A stretch of 64,000 nucleotides of DNA from Limnanthes douglasii subsp. nivea (GCA_036936605.1 JAUPFV010000001.1:76837910-76901909), one strand, 5' to 3'. Shown: positions 41,822-54,930, counted from the stretch's first letter. Program-made: numbers and translations. Notes: a model not told the origin generated them from the sequence alone.

Positions 41822-43033
41822 ATGGATTTATCGGATCACGAACAAACCAAAAAACAGAGAATCGTTTATCAATCAACGAAGCTCGATAATCTTCCTCGAG
41901 AAATCATCGCCGATATACTTTCTCGGTTACCAATCACCTCTTTAGTTCAGTTCAAATTCGTCTGCAAATCATGGAACTCGTTATCACAAGATTCTCTCGT
42001 CATCTCCACAGCCACATCGACGACTAAGAATCGTCGATGTCTTCTTCTTCACTGCGATTTCCCTCTTCGGAACGAGCTCCAGTTCGTAGATTTATCCGAC
42101 AAAAAGGTTAGGAAATTCAACGTTCCGTTCAAATCGGCGATGCCTGAGTTCGATTTAATCGGGTCTTGTAACGGGTTGCTCTGTTTATCCGATTCTTTGT
42201 ACAAAGACGCGATTTACGTGTACAATCCGTTCACCAGAACTCACATCGAGCTCCCGAAATCCACTCATCATCTCGATCAAGAGATCGTGTACGGATTCGG
42301 ACACCACCCTAAAACCAAAGAGTACAAAGTAGTTAAAATTGTTTATTACAGGAGTGGAAACAGCAAAAAACGGAGTGGAAACATCATAAACCGTCCTCTT
42401 CCTAAAAGCAACTATACCCAATCCGAAGTTCAAGTTTTGACATTAGGTAGTCAAACATGGAGGAATAACGGGAAAGCTCCGTATAATCTAGTCCGTGGTC
42501 GTCCTTCCGGGCCTTTGATAAACGGGAGGCTTCATTATGTAACGTGTCCTCGGAGACATTTTCCGACAAGAAGACTTGTCTCGTTTGATATTGAAGATGA
42601 GACATTTGGTGAAGTGCCGGAATCGGTTTTTCACCGGTCTAATTACCATCTAGCTGAGTACAAAGGTTGTTTAGGAGCAATTGTGTATGGTAATTATGGG
42701 AAATTGGATATATGGGTGATGAAAGAATACAATGTTAAAGAATCATGGGTTAAAGAGATTAGTGTTGGTACATATTTGCCTAAAACCTTGAAACAAACAC
42801 AACAAGTAGATAGGTCATTGAAGTTGTGGAAAATGGGTGGGAAGATTGTTAGGTTTTTGTGTGAGTTGGAGAATGGAGAGATTTTGTTGGAGTATAAGAA
42901 TAGGGTTGTGGTTTCTTATGATCCAAGCAAGAGAAGGTTTAATGATGTTTTGTTTCAAGGGATGCCAAATTGGTTTTACTCTATTACTCATTCACCTAGT
43001 TTCAATTGGATTGATGCTCCACAAGATTTTTGA
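41822..43033 (+). CDS. F-box protein with F-box-associated domain
   Basis: Intact single-exon gene of 403 codons, the only ordinary host gene recognised here. F-box proteins link substrates to SKP1-CUL1 ubiquitin ligases. Residues about 20-60 form the F-box (LDNLPREIIADILSRLP... SLVQFKFVCKSWNSL). Residues about 100-370 match the plant F-box-associated interaction domain: LIGSCNGLLCLSD, IYVYNPFTRTHIELP, VYGFGHHPKTKEYKVVKI, SEVQVLTLGSQTWR, NGRLHYVT, VSFDIEDETFGEVP, GKLDIWVMKEYNVKESWVKE and NGEILLEYKNR. From memory it resembles the Arabidopsis At3g07870 type; this was not checked. The substrate is unknown. ATG 41822 gives a full-length family product. Its clean frame contrasts with the decayed elements around it. 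Confidence 0.93.
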   Translation: MDLSDHEQTKKQRIVYQSTKLDNLPREIIADILSRLPITSLVQFKFVCKSWNSLSQDSLVISTATSTTKNRRCLLLHCDFPLRNELQFVDLSDKKVRKFNVPFKSAMPEFDLIGSCNGLLCLSDSLYKDAIYVYNPFTRTHIELPKSTHHLDQEIVYGFGHHPKTKEYKVVKIVYYRSGNSKKRSGNIINRPLPKSNYTQSEVQVLTLGSQTWRNNGKAPYNLVRGRPSGPLINGRLHYVTCPRRHFPTRRLVSFDIEDETFGEVPESVFHRSNYHLAEYKGCLGAIVYGNYGKLDIWVMKEYNVKESWVKEISVGTYLPKTLKQTQQVDRSLKLWKMGGKIVRFLCELENGEILLEYKNRVVVSYDPSKRRFNDVLFQGMPNWFYSITHSPSFNWIDAPQDF

Positions 43034-44699
43034 AGTATGAACTTTGTTTTGTAAGTTTTGGTTTTTTTTTAATTATGTAATTTGTATGTATATAAATATG
43101 TTGTCTAATTTTATTAGATGTTTGTATTGTTTGATGATTATTATAAGAATTATAAATTTTAATTTATGAATGGTAAAAGGAATTGGATAATTCATTATTT
43201 TTATAAAAAAAAGTAATAATTTTGGAGAGCCAAGATTTTGATTTGACTAACCACATCCAAAAATATATTTTTTTGAATTTTTATTATTTTGGTTTTATAT
43301 CTTGTTTGTTCACGCTGGATAAGGCTTTCTCAACGGTCGGATGAAACTTTCTCCCCCACCGGATGAGAATTTCTCAACCGTCGGGTGAAACCTTCTCCCC
43401 CACCGGATCAATCTTCTCCGTCATTTAAAAATGTATAACCGATATGAAAAAAATAATTTTGGTACTTTTAAAATTTAAAAAACAATTAAAAATGGTTATA
43501 TTTTTAGAACCAAATTTAGCCAATCATCGTCATTCTCTCCGTACTATATAGTTGATTTTAATAATATTTTCTTTTAGTTTTAAAAAACCTTTATTTTAAA
43601 TGGTTTATTTTGATTTGTAATCCTATACTTGTTTTTAGATATGTTTAAAAGAAATAAAATTTCAAAAGGTAGTACTAGTATTATTAGAATATGCCATTTG
43701 GATAATATTTTGAAATGAGCAAGCGAATTAAGAACCGTAACCCTAGGATATGTCTTGATAATCTAATTGCTATTATTGATTTGTTTTTCTCGTAAGAGCT
43801 TGCTAATCAATTTTTGATCAAGCTTAACCAGATCACTTCCATTTAATAAAGTAGAGAGTGTACCATCTATAAATTTCTTTTATCTTTAAATAATTCACGC
43901 TTTAGAGGGAAAAAACGATAACGAACTAGAAAAAATTGCCGATACGAAATCATCCACTTTTTCTTTTTTAATTTATTAAATGCCGCCGAATTTGGTCCGT
44001 CAAACAAAAGAGTAATACAAACCGTTGAACACGAAAACATAACTAATCTCTTAAAAGAATAAAATTAGTTACGTGCCAAATATGAAAAAAAAAACAATTT
44101 TTTTTATTAAAGTCAAAAGACCTAATAAAAACAAAATATATTATATTTAAATTAATTTATACATTTTATTTATAATTAGAATTAGCAAGAATCCAATATA
44201 AATTTTCCATTATATTTGATAAGAATAAAATCCACCCACCAAACTAACCATTATAATAAGAATTAACACATGTATCATTTACTTATACGAAAATAAAATA
44301 ACATGTTCATATTTAAATTTTATATATAAATAACAAAAAGATTTACCGATACACGATAATAAAATAATATGATCATATTTAATTTTTATATATTAATTAC
44401 AAAAAAAAATGTGTATATTTATAAAAATGGATTTATATTCTTTAATAAACTAGTAAAATATTTTTCCATCATTGCACTTGTAGTCATAATAATGTTCACT
44501 TTTATTTTCCATATGCCTATTTATTTGATTTTTTTTATATTCATAATTATGCATTTTAAATCTTCGAATCTTAATTGATTAGTGTATGTATCATCATTTG
44601 ATCTCGTTTGTGGGAATGATCATCTTCAACAATGTTTTTGTTTTACTTTTTTTTACATGCACATAAAAACAAGTTACATACAAAATAGCAGATGATAGT
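43034..44699. other. AT-rich region downstream of the F-box gene, one short repeat
   Basis: Includes the F-box 3' UTR (TTGTATGTATATAAATATG near 43080-43100). Otherwise low-complexity AT-rich DNA apart from the GC-rich repeat at 43326-43408. A 69-codon hydrophobic frame at 44369-44578 is unsupported. Confidence 0.55.
43326..43408. repeat. Two copies of a 44-bp CCGG-rich repeat
   Basis: TTTCTCAACGGTCGGATGAA at 43326 and TTTCTCAACCGTCGGGTGAA at 43370; both continue into CTCCCCCACCGGAT. A third partial copy of the GATGAG and TTCTC words may precede it. Confidence 0.8.
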
Positions 44700-44846
44700 T
44701 CACGCATAGATTTGGAAGTTTGGAAGACTTCGACGTCACGCCTCCAACTCTCTAAGGGGGCTTACGTGTCTCACAACTTTCTTATGTTATAAACCTCGAA
44801 GACCCCTGACAAACCCTTCAAATAAGATTTCTGTTTTGACGACTCT

Positions 44847-46800
44847 ATGAACCTCGATTCTAGTCCTGGCGACCTCGATGGTCGAGTCTTCATCAGAAAA
44901 CCCTTTGGTGGAGCCTCTAACCACATTTGTCACAATGGTTCAGCCACCAGTTTCAAACACCCATCACACCTCACATCAAGTCTCGACGGCTCCAACAATC
45001 AACACAAGACTTGCAAGCAAAACAATATACTAATTCTAAAATTTTGCAAGCATTGCTCACAACTCATTCAAAGTGCAAGCCAGTTGTGACCACTTTAGCA
45101 GACGAAAGTGAAACTGATAATGGCGACTCCTTCAGAACATCCTCTAGAAAAGGCTAAAATAGTCTCAGTAAGAGAAAAAACAAACACCGAGGCATAACTC
45201 CAGTGTTGAAGCATTCCACAGAAGAGAAAGAAGCAAAAGACCGAGCAAGTACCACACCATGAACCTCTGCCCAACCTCAGGTAATAGAAATTTTATTTTT
45301 TCTAGGGCCTCAACTGAGCATATATTTTCATTCAAGAAGCATTCAACAACAGACCATGACTCAGCTGAGGGTCTAGCTACAAACCATAACTCAACCGAGA
45401 GTACATCTATAGGCCATGAACCATCCGAGTGTGTATGTAATCAAGAGGTCTCCAACAGCAACTTGAGGCTTAGGTAAGCACCCGACTGCATACTATTACC
45501 AAATTGACCATCCATATGTAATTCATGTCTTACTGGAGTAGCCAGTCGCAATCTGGAATCCTCCAACAATAGCCAATGTTCTTCTCCAATATCCATATTC
45601 AGATCGGAGGCCTACAACAACTCTCTGGAGCTCAGATGAACTCCCAACATCATCATGGAATCTCATCAAACCTCCAACAAAATTTTAAAACTCATCGAAC
45701 AACTAACAACAATAATACTAACTTCAGTCGAACACTAGGATACATGTTATCATAAATGCTCAAGGTACTAGAAGTTGCCAAGCTTATCCATTCATGAGGC
45801 ATATAAAATATTCTGACAGTAGTTCCATGCTTGGCGAAGATGATGACCAATTAGGTGACAAATCCTTATTGGCTCAAAAAATATTTTTTCGTAACTTACC
45901 ATGCAATTATAATAGCCACTAGATGCACAAGTACAATGAAAAAGGAGATCTGTGACATCACATCAAATAATTTAACAAAGATATGGCATAATTTTAGGAG
46001 GGCAAAATGAAGTGCATAACGTTTCTATAATATCTCGAGGAATTATCATAATTTGGTTGAACACTCAATCGCCCACTAGTATCAAAATCTACGAGATATT
46101 AAGCACAAATTTTTTATAATAATTTTACCGGTTACAAGGTCATGAAAGGTAATGAGAGGGACTATATCATACATTTAAACAATGACCAAACAAAACGTTT
46201 AGGGAATACACACAATGACTTATGGATATAAAGAGTAATTTTCAAGATTGTCCGGATCTGGTGGCAGTAGGAGCCTACAAACAATGAGTATGATTGAGGC
46301 TATTTTCAAAAGTTAGAATAAATAAAAAAGGTTTCAATGTTGGAGACATAGTTAGGAAAGTAAAAAATCCACATCAAGGTAGAGAATATTGCGAGGGGCA
46401 TAATGGACGTGAGGACTTTCACTCCAATGCCTATAATTCCCATCCTAGCATGGCAAGAAGTAACAAAATAATGGTGGCACAAGTAAACACAACACAATAC
46501 CAAGACATTCCCAAAAATCACATCAAACCAACACCAAAACAAAGAATACTAGAAGGAAGTTACCAAGAGAGATCATGAGGCAAAAATACTAATATCAACA
46601 ACAACCGATGATCAGACCTCCCATAGCACGACCCATTCATCTAACTAACCGAGAACTTGGAAACTACAGAAACTGCTAGCATAAAGGAAACCTAAAGAGA
46701 ATAACAATTATTGTAAGCTCCATGACGATCATAAAGATCATAGATGCCGATTATTTGGATCTAGACTCTAGTCGACAAGACATTATAGTCATTGATGGTG
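44847..46800 (+). pseudogene. Gag remnant of the old gypsy element
   Basis: Short open frames with a hydrophilic, Ser/His/Gln-rich composition from 44847 (MNLDSSPGDLDGRVFIRKP). The clearest landmark is at about 46705-46760: NNYCKLHDDHKDHRCRLF, parallel to the Cys/His motif FCRYHDDVGHDTNDC of the young element. Numerous stops. Boundaries approximate. Confidence 0.55.
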
Positions 46801-47779
46801 GTGATACATTATTTGGAATCTAATAAATATTCAAGAAGTGATATGTGGTCAAGATTTAAACTTATTATCATGGGCATACATCATCACGCCTTTACCGCAG
46901 CCCATATCCTATATTAGGCTTTACCGATGGAAACTTGTGAGGTGCTGCAACCCAACATAATGACGCCATACTAATCATGATCAAACTGGAAAGGATATCA
47001 AGTAATCGCGTCATGATCGATACATAAAACTCGAACAACATCTTATATAAAAGCACGTACGAAAAGATGAGAGACACATTAGTGTTTATCCCATCGTAAA
47101 AGTTCTTAAGTGGTTTCACATGAGCTGAAACCAACATCTTAGGAGAGCTAATGTTAGATGTTGTCATTAAGAAAGAATAATACATGAAAAGAATAAAATA
47201 CCTCTTTATAATAGTGAACGCCCTATATTTTCATAACTTTGTCTTAGACCAATCATGGTTGGACCATATGCACTCTGTTGTCTCTATTGCACACTAGTGT
47301 CCATGTTATCCGATTAAAATGAAAGTTGTGAACATCCATAAAAATAAGGAAACATCTAAAAAATGATATGCCATTTTCTCTCTTTAAAAAACAATAATTA
47401 ATCGGGAATCGATCGACATAAAAATCATGAAAGATCCATGAGAAGACCCTAACATTATTGAGAATGAGACATAAGATTACCTCGATAACATCATGATAGA
47501 CTTTACAAAATCACAAAGAATAGGACAAGACATCAGCCTCAAATTACTATTTAAACTACTCACCTTCCTATGACACAATCTCGAAATGTTTTCCTAGAGT
47601 GCCAAAGATGTAATCAGAGTCCTAACCAAAGTAGCATTCTAAAAATTAACAATAAATACAAATTGTAGACGATTAATGAAAAAAAGATTATATTTTCGAT
47701 AAAAAATGGAATCGGTCATTGTCGCAATAAATAAAATCACCATTATAGGCCATATTATAAAGTCATGCTATCCAATCTA

Positions 47780-48290
47780 GACAACAAAACCGGTCCTCGT
47801 TAAGAATAAAAATGGTAAATAGAGAATGTGCGTAGATTTTACCGACCTAAATAAATCTTGCCATATGGATCAATTACCTCTACCTCAGATAGATCAACTT
47901 GTCGCTTCAAACATATGGGAACATGATGTTATCATTCATGAATTTTTATTCCAATTACAACCAAATACAAATGTATGAGGATGATTAAGAACATAAAACA
48001 TTCATTATGGAGAGTGAACTACATTGCTATAAGGTCATCTCTTTCGGCCTGAAGAATGTTGGGGTAACATACAAACGACTTAATTAAAGCATTCTTCACA
48101 AAGATCAGATGCAACCTTCATGCATATATTGAGGATATGCTAGTGACTAGAATGGAATAAAAAGACCATCTCACCGACCTATCCAGGAATTTATTAAACA
48201 CAAGACGAGTGAATCTGAAACTAAACCCTAAAATATACATCTTTGGCGTTCAATCTGGCATTGTTTTGGGATTAGTGGTTAGTAAAAGAT
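47780..48290 (+). pseudogene. Reverse transcriptase remnant of the old gypsy element
   Basis: Reads VLVKNKNGK, a stop, RMCVDFTDLNKSCHMDQLPL and PQIDQLVAS, close to KKKNGKWRMCVDFTDLNRAC in the young element. HAYIEDMLVTRME at 48118-48156 is the catalytic box with YIDD changed to YIED. LKLNPKIYIFGVQSGIVLG follows, as in the family. Interrupted by stops and frameshifts. Confidence 0.8.
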
Positions 48291-48467
48291 AAATAGAAGT
48301 ATACCAAAAACAATATCTAACCATTTTTATAAATTATCTAATAAGCAATCAAATTCACATAGTTACCAACGTGTAAGGATAATTTCACCAATTGGATAAG
48401 CTCAAAATGTGTTAGAAGACTTTCACCAATTAGAAAAGCTCATACTTGAAGACTTTTACTAATTTAC

Positions 48468-48779
48468 TTGACAAAAAATAGATACATGCAATTAGAAAAG
48501 TTCATACTCACTTTGTTGGTAACAACTCAAAAAATACACCCATATTTTCAGGCTTATACGATCATTGTTTGGATATTGATCCATATGCGCAACATGCTAC
48601 AAAATTTATATATTTTCAGAAAACTTGCCAAGTTTTTTGTTAAGCTAGAAGACTACGACAACAAGTTTGAACCACGAACGATGATTAAAGTTAAAAAATC
48701 ACAATTTTTTAACCGAGTTACAATTAGAGAGGCTACTCCGTACATATGTAGGGCTGTAAACTGCTTGGAAAGTACATAA
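48468..48779 (+). pseudogene. First RNase H remnant of the old gypsy element
   Basis: An open frame reads RYMQLEKFILTLLVTTQKIH, PYFQAYTIIVW, FFVKLEDYDNKFEPRTMIKV. It aligns with RYLKLEKLALCIVVGARKMC, PYFQAHTIVVR and SVELGDFDVLFSPRTAIKA of the young element. No convincing second RNase H or integrase was recognised in the following kilobase. Confidence 0.8.
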
Positions 48780-49839
48780 TTACGAATGAAGCAATTACTA
48801 GGGCTCCGAAATAAATGTCAAACTAATCTCACCAATGAGGGCATATCGTAAAATATCCAATTAAGTTATACTTACCAATCATTAATAACAAAGTCGAACA
48901 CGAGACAATAATTTTGAACTCTGACTTATGAAAGTTTACGGTGCCAATAAAGTTAAATTATTATCCAAATTTCAACTAGTTGTTCATCAACATCGTCAAA
49001 TATTTAAAATAAATTTGGTGTCAGATAGTGCTATTTTATAATACTGCATTTGAAGAAATCCCTCATGATATCGTTGATAAATTTGTATCCTCAACTTGCG
49101 CGGGGAAAAACTAGACATCATCATGCAGGTGAAGCCTTCCATCAGCCTGCCCAACAAATTCCTCATTAGTGTCTCGTCAACTATAGTGTTGATAATTGAA
49201 TAAAATGATCACATAGAAGACTGGCGATCACACATCATCCAGTAGCTCACACAACAAGCTCTCCAAAAAATAAGACAAAAGCCCGAAAAGTTGGGACATA
49301 ATTCATAAGATTCAATTGGATCACCGATACAATGTACCACCAAAGCTTCACACAGCCTATGCTTCGTTATCCTGCATTGAGGAAACCAAATTGGTAGTAT
49401 AATAACTCCAAAACTAAGTGGGAACTACATATTATAGGTACCAAACATTACAAAATAGAATCATGTTACAAGAATACTATTAGCCTACAATAGTATAATA
49501 TGCGAAAATGAATGTAAAACAGTATAACAAATGTCAATGCGTTTCTAATTTGACTAATATAAAATTATGTTAGAAGCTATTTTTGAAGAATTTTATTTTG
49601 ATAAATGAGGATTCCATATCATAGGCCACTTTCATATCCTTTCAAGATTTGGTCAACTGTTTGTATTCATACTATCCATAAACGATTTATTATATACGGG
49701 ATATACTTTTACCTACCTCGGTGGTGCCAAAAGGTTTTTAATTAATCATTTATATTTAATAAATGTTTATTTTCGTTATTACACGAGTGCTTTATATTTA
49801 TTAGCATACAATTTTTAATTTATGTACCAACACAGTCGC
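48780..49839 (+). other. Unassigned decayed part of the old gypsy element
   Basis: Where the second RNase H and integrase should lie, no motif could be identified with confidence. Either deleted or too mutated to read. Confidence 0.4.
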
Positions 49840-50170
49840 ATTAGCCTTCAAAAAACTACACAATGCTTCCAATGAGACTTTACAGTCATATTTGGCCAGT
49901 AAAAAGCTATGGTCGAGCCATGAGAGTCATATGAGGCCAATTTAAGGCTCTAACCAAACATCTCTCAATTATATTGAACCAACACAAATCTCCGGCCAAA
50001 CATATCTTAGCTATATTGAGCTATCGCAAGGCTTTGACCAAACACTTTCCAACTTTATTGAGCCATCACAAAGCTTCCATAATACTCGTCAACTCCGTTG
50101 AGGCATCACAAGGCTTCGACTGAACACTTCTTTGCTTTGTTAAACAAAATACAAGGTTGCGGCTGACGTA
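49840..50170. repeat. Degenerate tandem repeat in the old gypsy 3' region
   Basis: About five to six diverged units of roughly 50 bases with the pattern TATTGAGCCATCACAAGGCT then TTGACCAAACACTT. It occupies the same relative position (after pol, before the antisense remnant) as the 34-bp array in the young element. Confidence 0.6.
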
Positions 50171-50879
50171 TATCAGCTGCATACCCGACATATACGTTGT
50201 GATCAACACATATTAAAACATTTTATTGCTAAGGAAATTTCTAAGCAGGCTTCATGGGTTCTCGATACATAACCCCAAAGAGAGTCTTGGAGCCTTACAT
50301 ATATTATTCACATTACGTTTGGATATTTCTAGACATATTCTAAACAAAGGCTCTCATGTGGCTTTTTACTTAGCCTTGCCTACTGGAATTTATCACTCTA
50401 GTGAGATCATACACCACATACTGTGCACAAGATGCTACAACATAAATATCATATATTAATTTATAATATCAAAAAGGAAATAAGAATATATCACTAGGAT
50501 TAAATATGGCAATTTAAACAAAAAAAAAATCACTTCCTTTCACATATTCAAAATGAAAAAAATAAAACATGTCTTAACTCGAGGGACTTACACCATAAAA
50601 ATTCCTTATGACATTCACACAAACATAACAATACACTAGTAGTCCTATGAATGAACGACACTATCAGGAGCAATGGTTGTTTCTTCATAGGACCACCGAG
50701 CATCACTTTCCATCTTGTAAAGTCAGGATAAGCCGAGCCTTCCAAACCAACTGGTACAAAAATGACATGAACATGAGTTACCTCGAGATTATGATCAGGG
50801 CTGGAACCAATACAATGGTATAAGAAGGAATGCCATTTTACTATACAATACCACCGCTAAACTTCACTTTACCCGACAA

Positions 50880-53700
50880 TCCACATAATTCTTTCTCCCC
50901 CACTTCTCTTGGCTCTGCGTATGTATACTGACCGTCCTCGGTTACCACATCTTGTGATTCTTCCTCTGGAAGACTGCTCTATGTTCACGTATAACTCATT
51001 TCAAGTCTTGAAATTAAGCTATACATCGTATCCAAGCTAAAATAAGTATATTTATGGTGCATATAAAAAATAAATATCTTCTTCATAATACTAGTAGATT
51101 ATGCGGCAATATGCATCATCTCCTTTTCAAATTCCACTACATCCACTGCTTGCAGCTCACATACTAGACATAAGGTATAAAATAAGCTCATCTGTAGCTC
51201 AGTCCTTACCAGTTTGGCCTTTCCTCATGCATCCACCAACATAGTTTTTAGACCGTACGCTTCCGTCATATTATTTTGTCTATCCTCCTCCAGGTGCTCA
51301 ACTTTCTTAACTTTATCATGCAAGTCTTGTGTCAACATAACTATGTATCATGAATTTACAGATACTGTAACTGTAAATTTTCTATTGTCTTGTCTTTTTT
51401 CTTGCAACGCATTCTTGATACGTAAATCTTGTCTGATAAGCTCACATGAACCATCCATTAGAAACTATAGATCATCTACATCAATGGTAATGTTCATACC
51501 ACCATGAGTAATAAAGTTAATGCATTCACAACGGTCCGTATCATAGATTTGACAAGATAACATATCATATATTTAACACCAATAAAGATAAAATGATATG
51601 AAATTAGACTTAACTTGACCCTGACCCAAGATTAATTTTCTTCTCACCGACTCGGTGGATGTCAAGTCCATTGAAAGTTCCCCCTTGTTCATTTCAGGTA
51701 CATACTAAATAATAACTCTGGAATCTACTCCACAACAAATATAATAGACCCGACAGAATCAACAGAAGGATACACATTTATACAATTTCTAGACGGGTCC
51801 ATCGGTGTATTGCAATACTTGAAGTCTCGGCCATTGAAAATCCATAACATAGGTATGTTACCTTTAAACTGCCACAACTTGCACCCTTTGGCTTCTTGGG
51901 TCTAGAAGGTCCATCACCATCTATCATCTTCATATTTTTCTCCAACATCAAGTTTATCATGTGTTCCGCATCTGCCGCTTTCCGTGAGTGACACTAGAGT
52001 GTGATCCTGAAAAATATTAAACACGGTATCATATTTAATCTATAATGATGCTCATATTATTTCTTTCATCGATTCCAACAAAGAAACATGTTCTAACAAC
52101 TCATCCATTCTCGTCAGGTTGGATTATGTACCTACCCTTTCAGAGGTAACAAGTACCTCATCAACTTTGGGCTTCAATTTCTTTGGCACCCTCTTTCTTA
52201 GTGCGATCTGATGTTTTGCATCACCAGACTTAAATTTACCAACTATATGAGGATCTTTCAGATGCTTAAACATAATTCCCGTGATAGTCCCAGTTTCGTC
52301 CAAGCTACCTCATACTCCATTACCACCTTATGACAGTTCCATTTTACCCTTGGCTTCGTCTGACAACACCGACATGACACATTCATATTTATATGGTATA
52401 GAGCGTTTAAAATCAATATCTACAGTGGTGGTAAGCCTTTACATATTCTCGTGTCGACAACATGCTCCTTCTATTGAATATTTACTCGAAGTATTCTCTG
52501 TTATAAAATTTCACTCTCAACTGGGTACTCACACACTTAGAAGCCACCATGAACCTCCATATTAGAACAGAGGCCACAAACAACAAATTACTTCAGAACC
52601 AACATATTTTGGTACAAATATTGGAATACAACAACTTTTCTCTTTATCCCAACGTAATGCTCCATTGTCTCAAGAGTTAGCCTAACGTAAAGATAACTTG
52701 ATAATATTAAAATAACGAGTTAAATAACTTTACATGATTTAAGTACCATTAAAACAAAAAAGATAAGAATGCTTATCGTGCAACCTCCAAGCATGAGGGT
52801 ATCTCTGTCTCTCTCATTTCATGCATATCTTCTAAGACTCAGACACATATACAAAGTATTGCTTCCACGTTTTGTTGCAGTCTGAAAGGTTAATCAAAAC
52901 CATTTCTCATTCATATATATATAGATACGGGGTATCTTAACGTCTGCTAATCGTGTTCATCATAATGAATTAAGACACATTATACCTTGTATGTACAATA
53001 AGAAAAGATGATTGCTACATAAAAACCATTCAAAATTTAGGCACCAATTGGCTCGTACACAACTGAGTCCTCTCAAAGAGCCACAATAGGTCCAAACCTA
53101 GGGAAAGAATAAGCTCGCGCTCAATTTTATAGGTAAAAAATAAAGATTCAACATCAAAGACATCAATCGATGTCTCTTCCAGACCAAGGAAACGAACATG
53201 TACCTTGGGCCGAATAACCCACTGTAGCCTCTTTGTCACTATCTCTGACGGTGAATAATAGTTATACTCACAATTTTATAATGCACATGTCTCTTGATGT
53301 TCCAGATGTTGCTCAATAATTTTGGCACTAAATAGTATTGATTGCTATGAGGAAATGCCACAACCTTCTGAATATAAAGCGATGAAGCCAGAGGGTGGGG
53401 GCAGGGGGTCGACATCATATTTGACTCATGCTCTGGCTTGGATGCTATAATTACCTACTTAGGCACATCATCGACAAAAAGTGCCTCAGAGTCCCGAGAT
53501 TTGTTTTTATTAGTTTGTCTTATTAGATAAAAGGTTCATATTCTACTTCACCAAAGGCACGTATTGACTCAAACCTAACAAAAGAAAGGGCTGTAATAAA
53601 TTTCAATATCTTAGTCGTCTCCTTCATGATGCTCGATCAGTATGGGGGATGGTGGATGAACATTTCTCGACATCGAGTAAACATTGGTTAATACAAAACA
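50880..53700 (-). pseudogene. Antisense coiled-coil gene remnant of the old gypsy element
   Basis: Minus-strand coding-like pieces in N- to C-terminal order. A basic segment (QIALRKRVPKKLKPKVDE) lies at about 52215-52145. A long helical segment at about 51465-51205 reads ELIRQDLRIKNALQEKRQD and later LTQDLHDKVKKVEHLEEDRQ, with two in-frame stops. An acidic tail (SLPEEESQDVVTEDGQY) lies at about 50975-50910. The order basic, coiled coil, acidic matches the antisense gene at 16345-19166. A 69-codon frame at 53239-53030 may be part of the conserved region but is not clearly assignable. Confidence 0.5.
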
Positions 53701-54753
53701 ATGATGAGAACTAGAAAATGTTTTTATCTCAAGTAACATTTTTTTTTGCAATAATGAAGGTTTTTTAAAATGTGATGTCATATCCTACTAAGAAAAGGGG
53801 ATTCATGAATGAATGAAGTTATTATTTTAAGGAGTCTAAACATTAAGAATAAATAGACAAATTAATTCCATAATTAAAGTCATGTGTTATTAAAAAACAT
53901 AATTAATATTATTTGGACCCCTAATTTTGAAAAAGATGATAATTTTCATGCTTAAATTAATACTATCAAATAAATTATGTGTGATCCTCAGTCTAAATGA
54001 AAGAACCGTGAGTTATTATTGTAATAAAGTAACCATTCATCCTCAACCCTCCGGGTAGGACTAAAAAACACCTAACATATTACAGCCACGTCGAAAAAAT
54101 ACACAGAGAACCTTGACCACCGCTCTGAAGTATTTATGTACTTCGGCCATCCTTGGATATTAGATATACGGGAAAATATGAACCCTTGCAGGACTATAAT
54201 TCCATGTCGCTAAGTACCTTACCATGACACAGGAGTCTTGGCCGAAGCCGTAAAATAATTTAGGCCTTTAGCAAACTCACGAAAAATCTTGGTATAATTC
54301 TTAGTCGAGCCTTAATTTGGTAATATCATTCAATTCCATAAATTAATCACAGCATATTACTCAAAATACCACCTATTAAAGAAGCGAACGACGAGTTCAA
54401 GAGACAAAACATCAAAAATCATCCCTTCAACACTCGAAAGAGTTGGAGGGTTACTTAAGTTCACAACCCATTCCAATGATTCCTGAACAATATTAGAGGG
54501 CTACTATAAGTACAATTTGTTCATTATAATTTTTTTAATTCTTGAAAAGACTTACAGAGGATACTTTAGTTTAAAAGTTTTTTTTTCAAAATTAATGTCT
54601 TAAACACAATATCTATATCCAAATGTGCATTTAAGGCTACTCGACACTTCGAGAGGAATTCAAACAATCAAGCCATAACAACAAAGAAAACTAAGGCATT
54701 ATGGTAAGTGCATAATAAATGATCAACGTCCAAAGGAAGATAAACCTTTAACT

Positions 54754-54930
54754 CTCCCCTACTAATACAGCCGAACATATTTCGACAAAACGTGTCAATC
54801 TTCGCAACACAACGAATGTAGTTTTTGCGAGCGCTCCCCTACTAATGCAGACGAATATATTTCGACAAAACGCGTCAATCATCGCAACACAGCAACGAAT
54901 GTAGTCTTCCTAGACACGCTCGCAAAAACT
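54754..54930. repeat. 80-bp tandem duplication bounded by a 14-bp inverted repeat
   Basis: CTCCCCTACTAAT starts copies at 54754 and 54834; the copies share CATATTTCGACAAAACG-type sequence with about 10% differences. AGTTTTTGCGAGCG (54820-54833) and CGCTCGCAAAAACT (54917-54930) are perfect inverted copies enclosing copy 2. Confidence 0.85.

Larger units (their letters stand above)
44700..54510 (+). mobile_element. Old degenerate Ty3/gypsy Tat-type element
   Basis: Plus-strand remnants of gag, RT and RNase H, followed by a repeat-bearing spacer, then minus-strand coding-like remnants (basic, coiled coil, acidic). This is the same plan as the young element at 15488-25881 but heavily decayed. 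Possible polypurine-like words (TTGGAGGGTTACTTAAG near 54450, TTAGAGGGCTACTATAAG near 54500) may mark the 3' end. LTR boundaries and TSD could not be found, so the limits are approximate. Confidence 0.65.
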
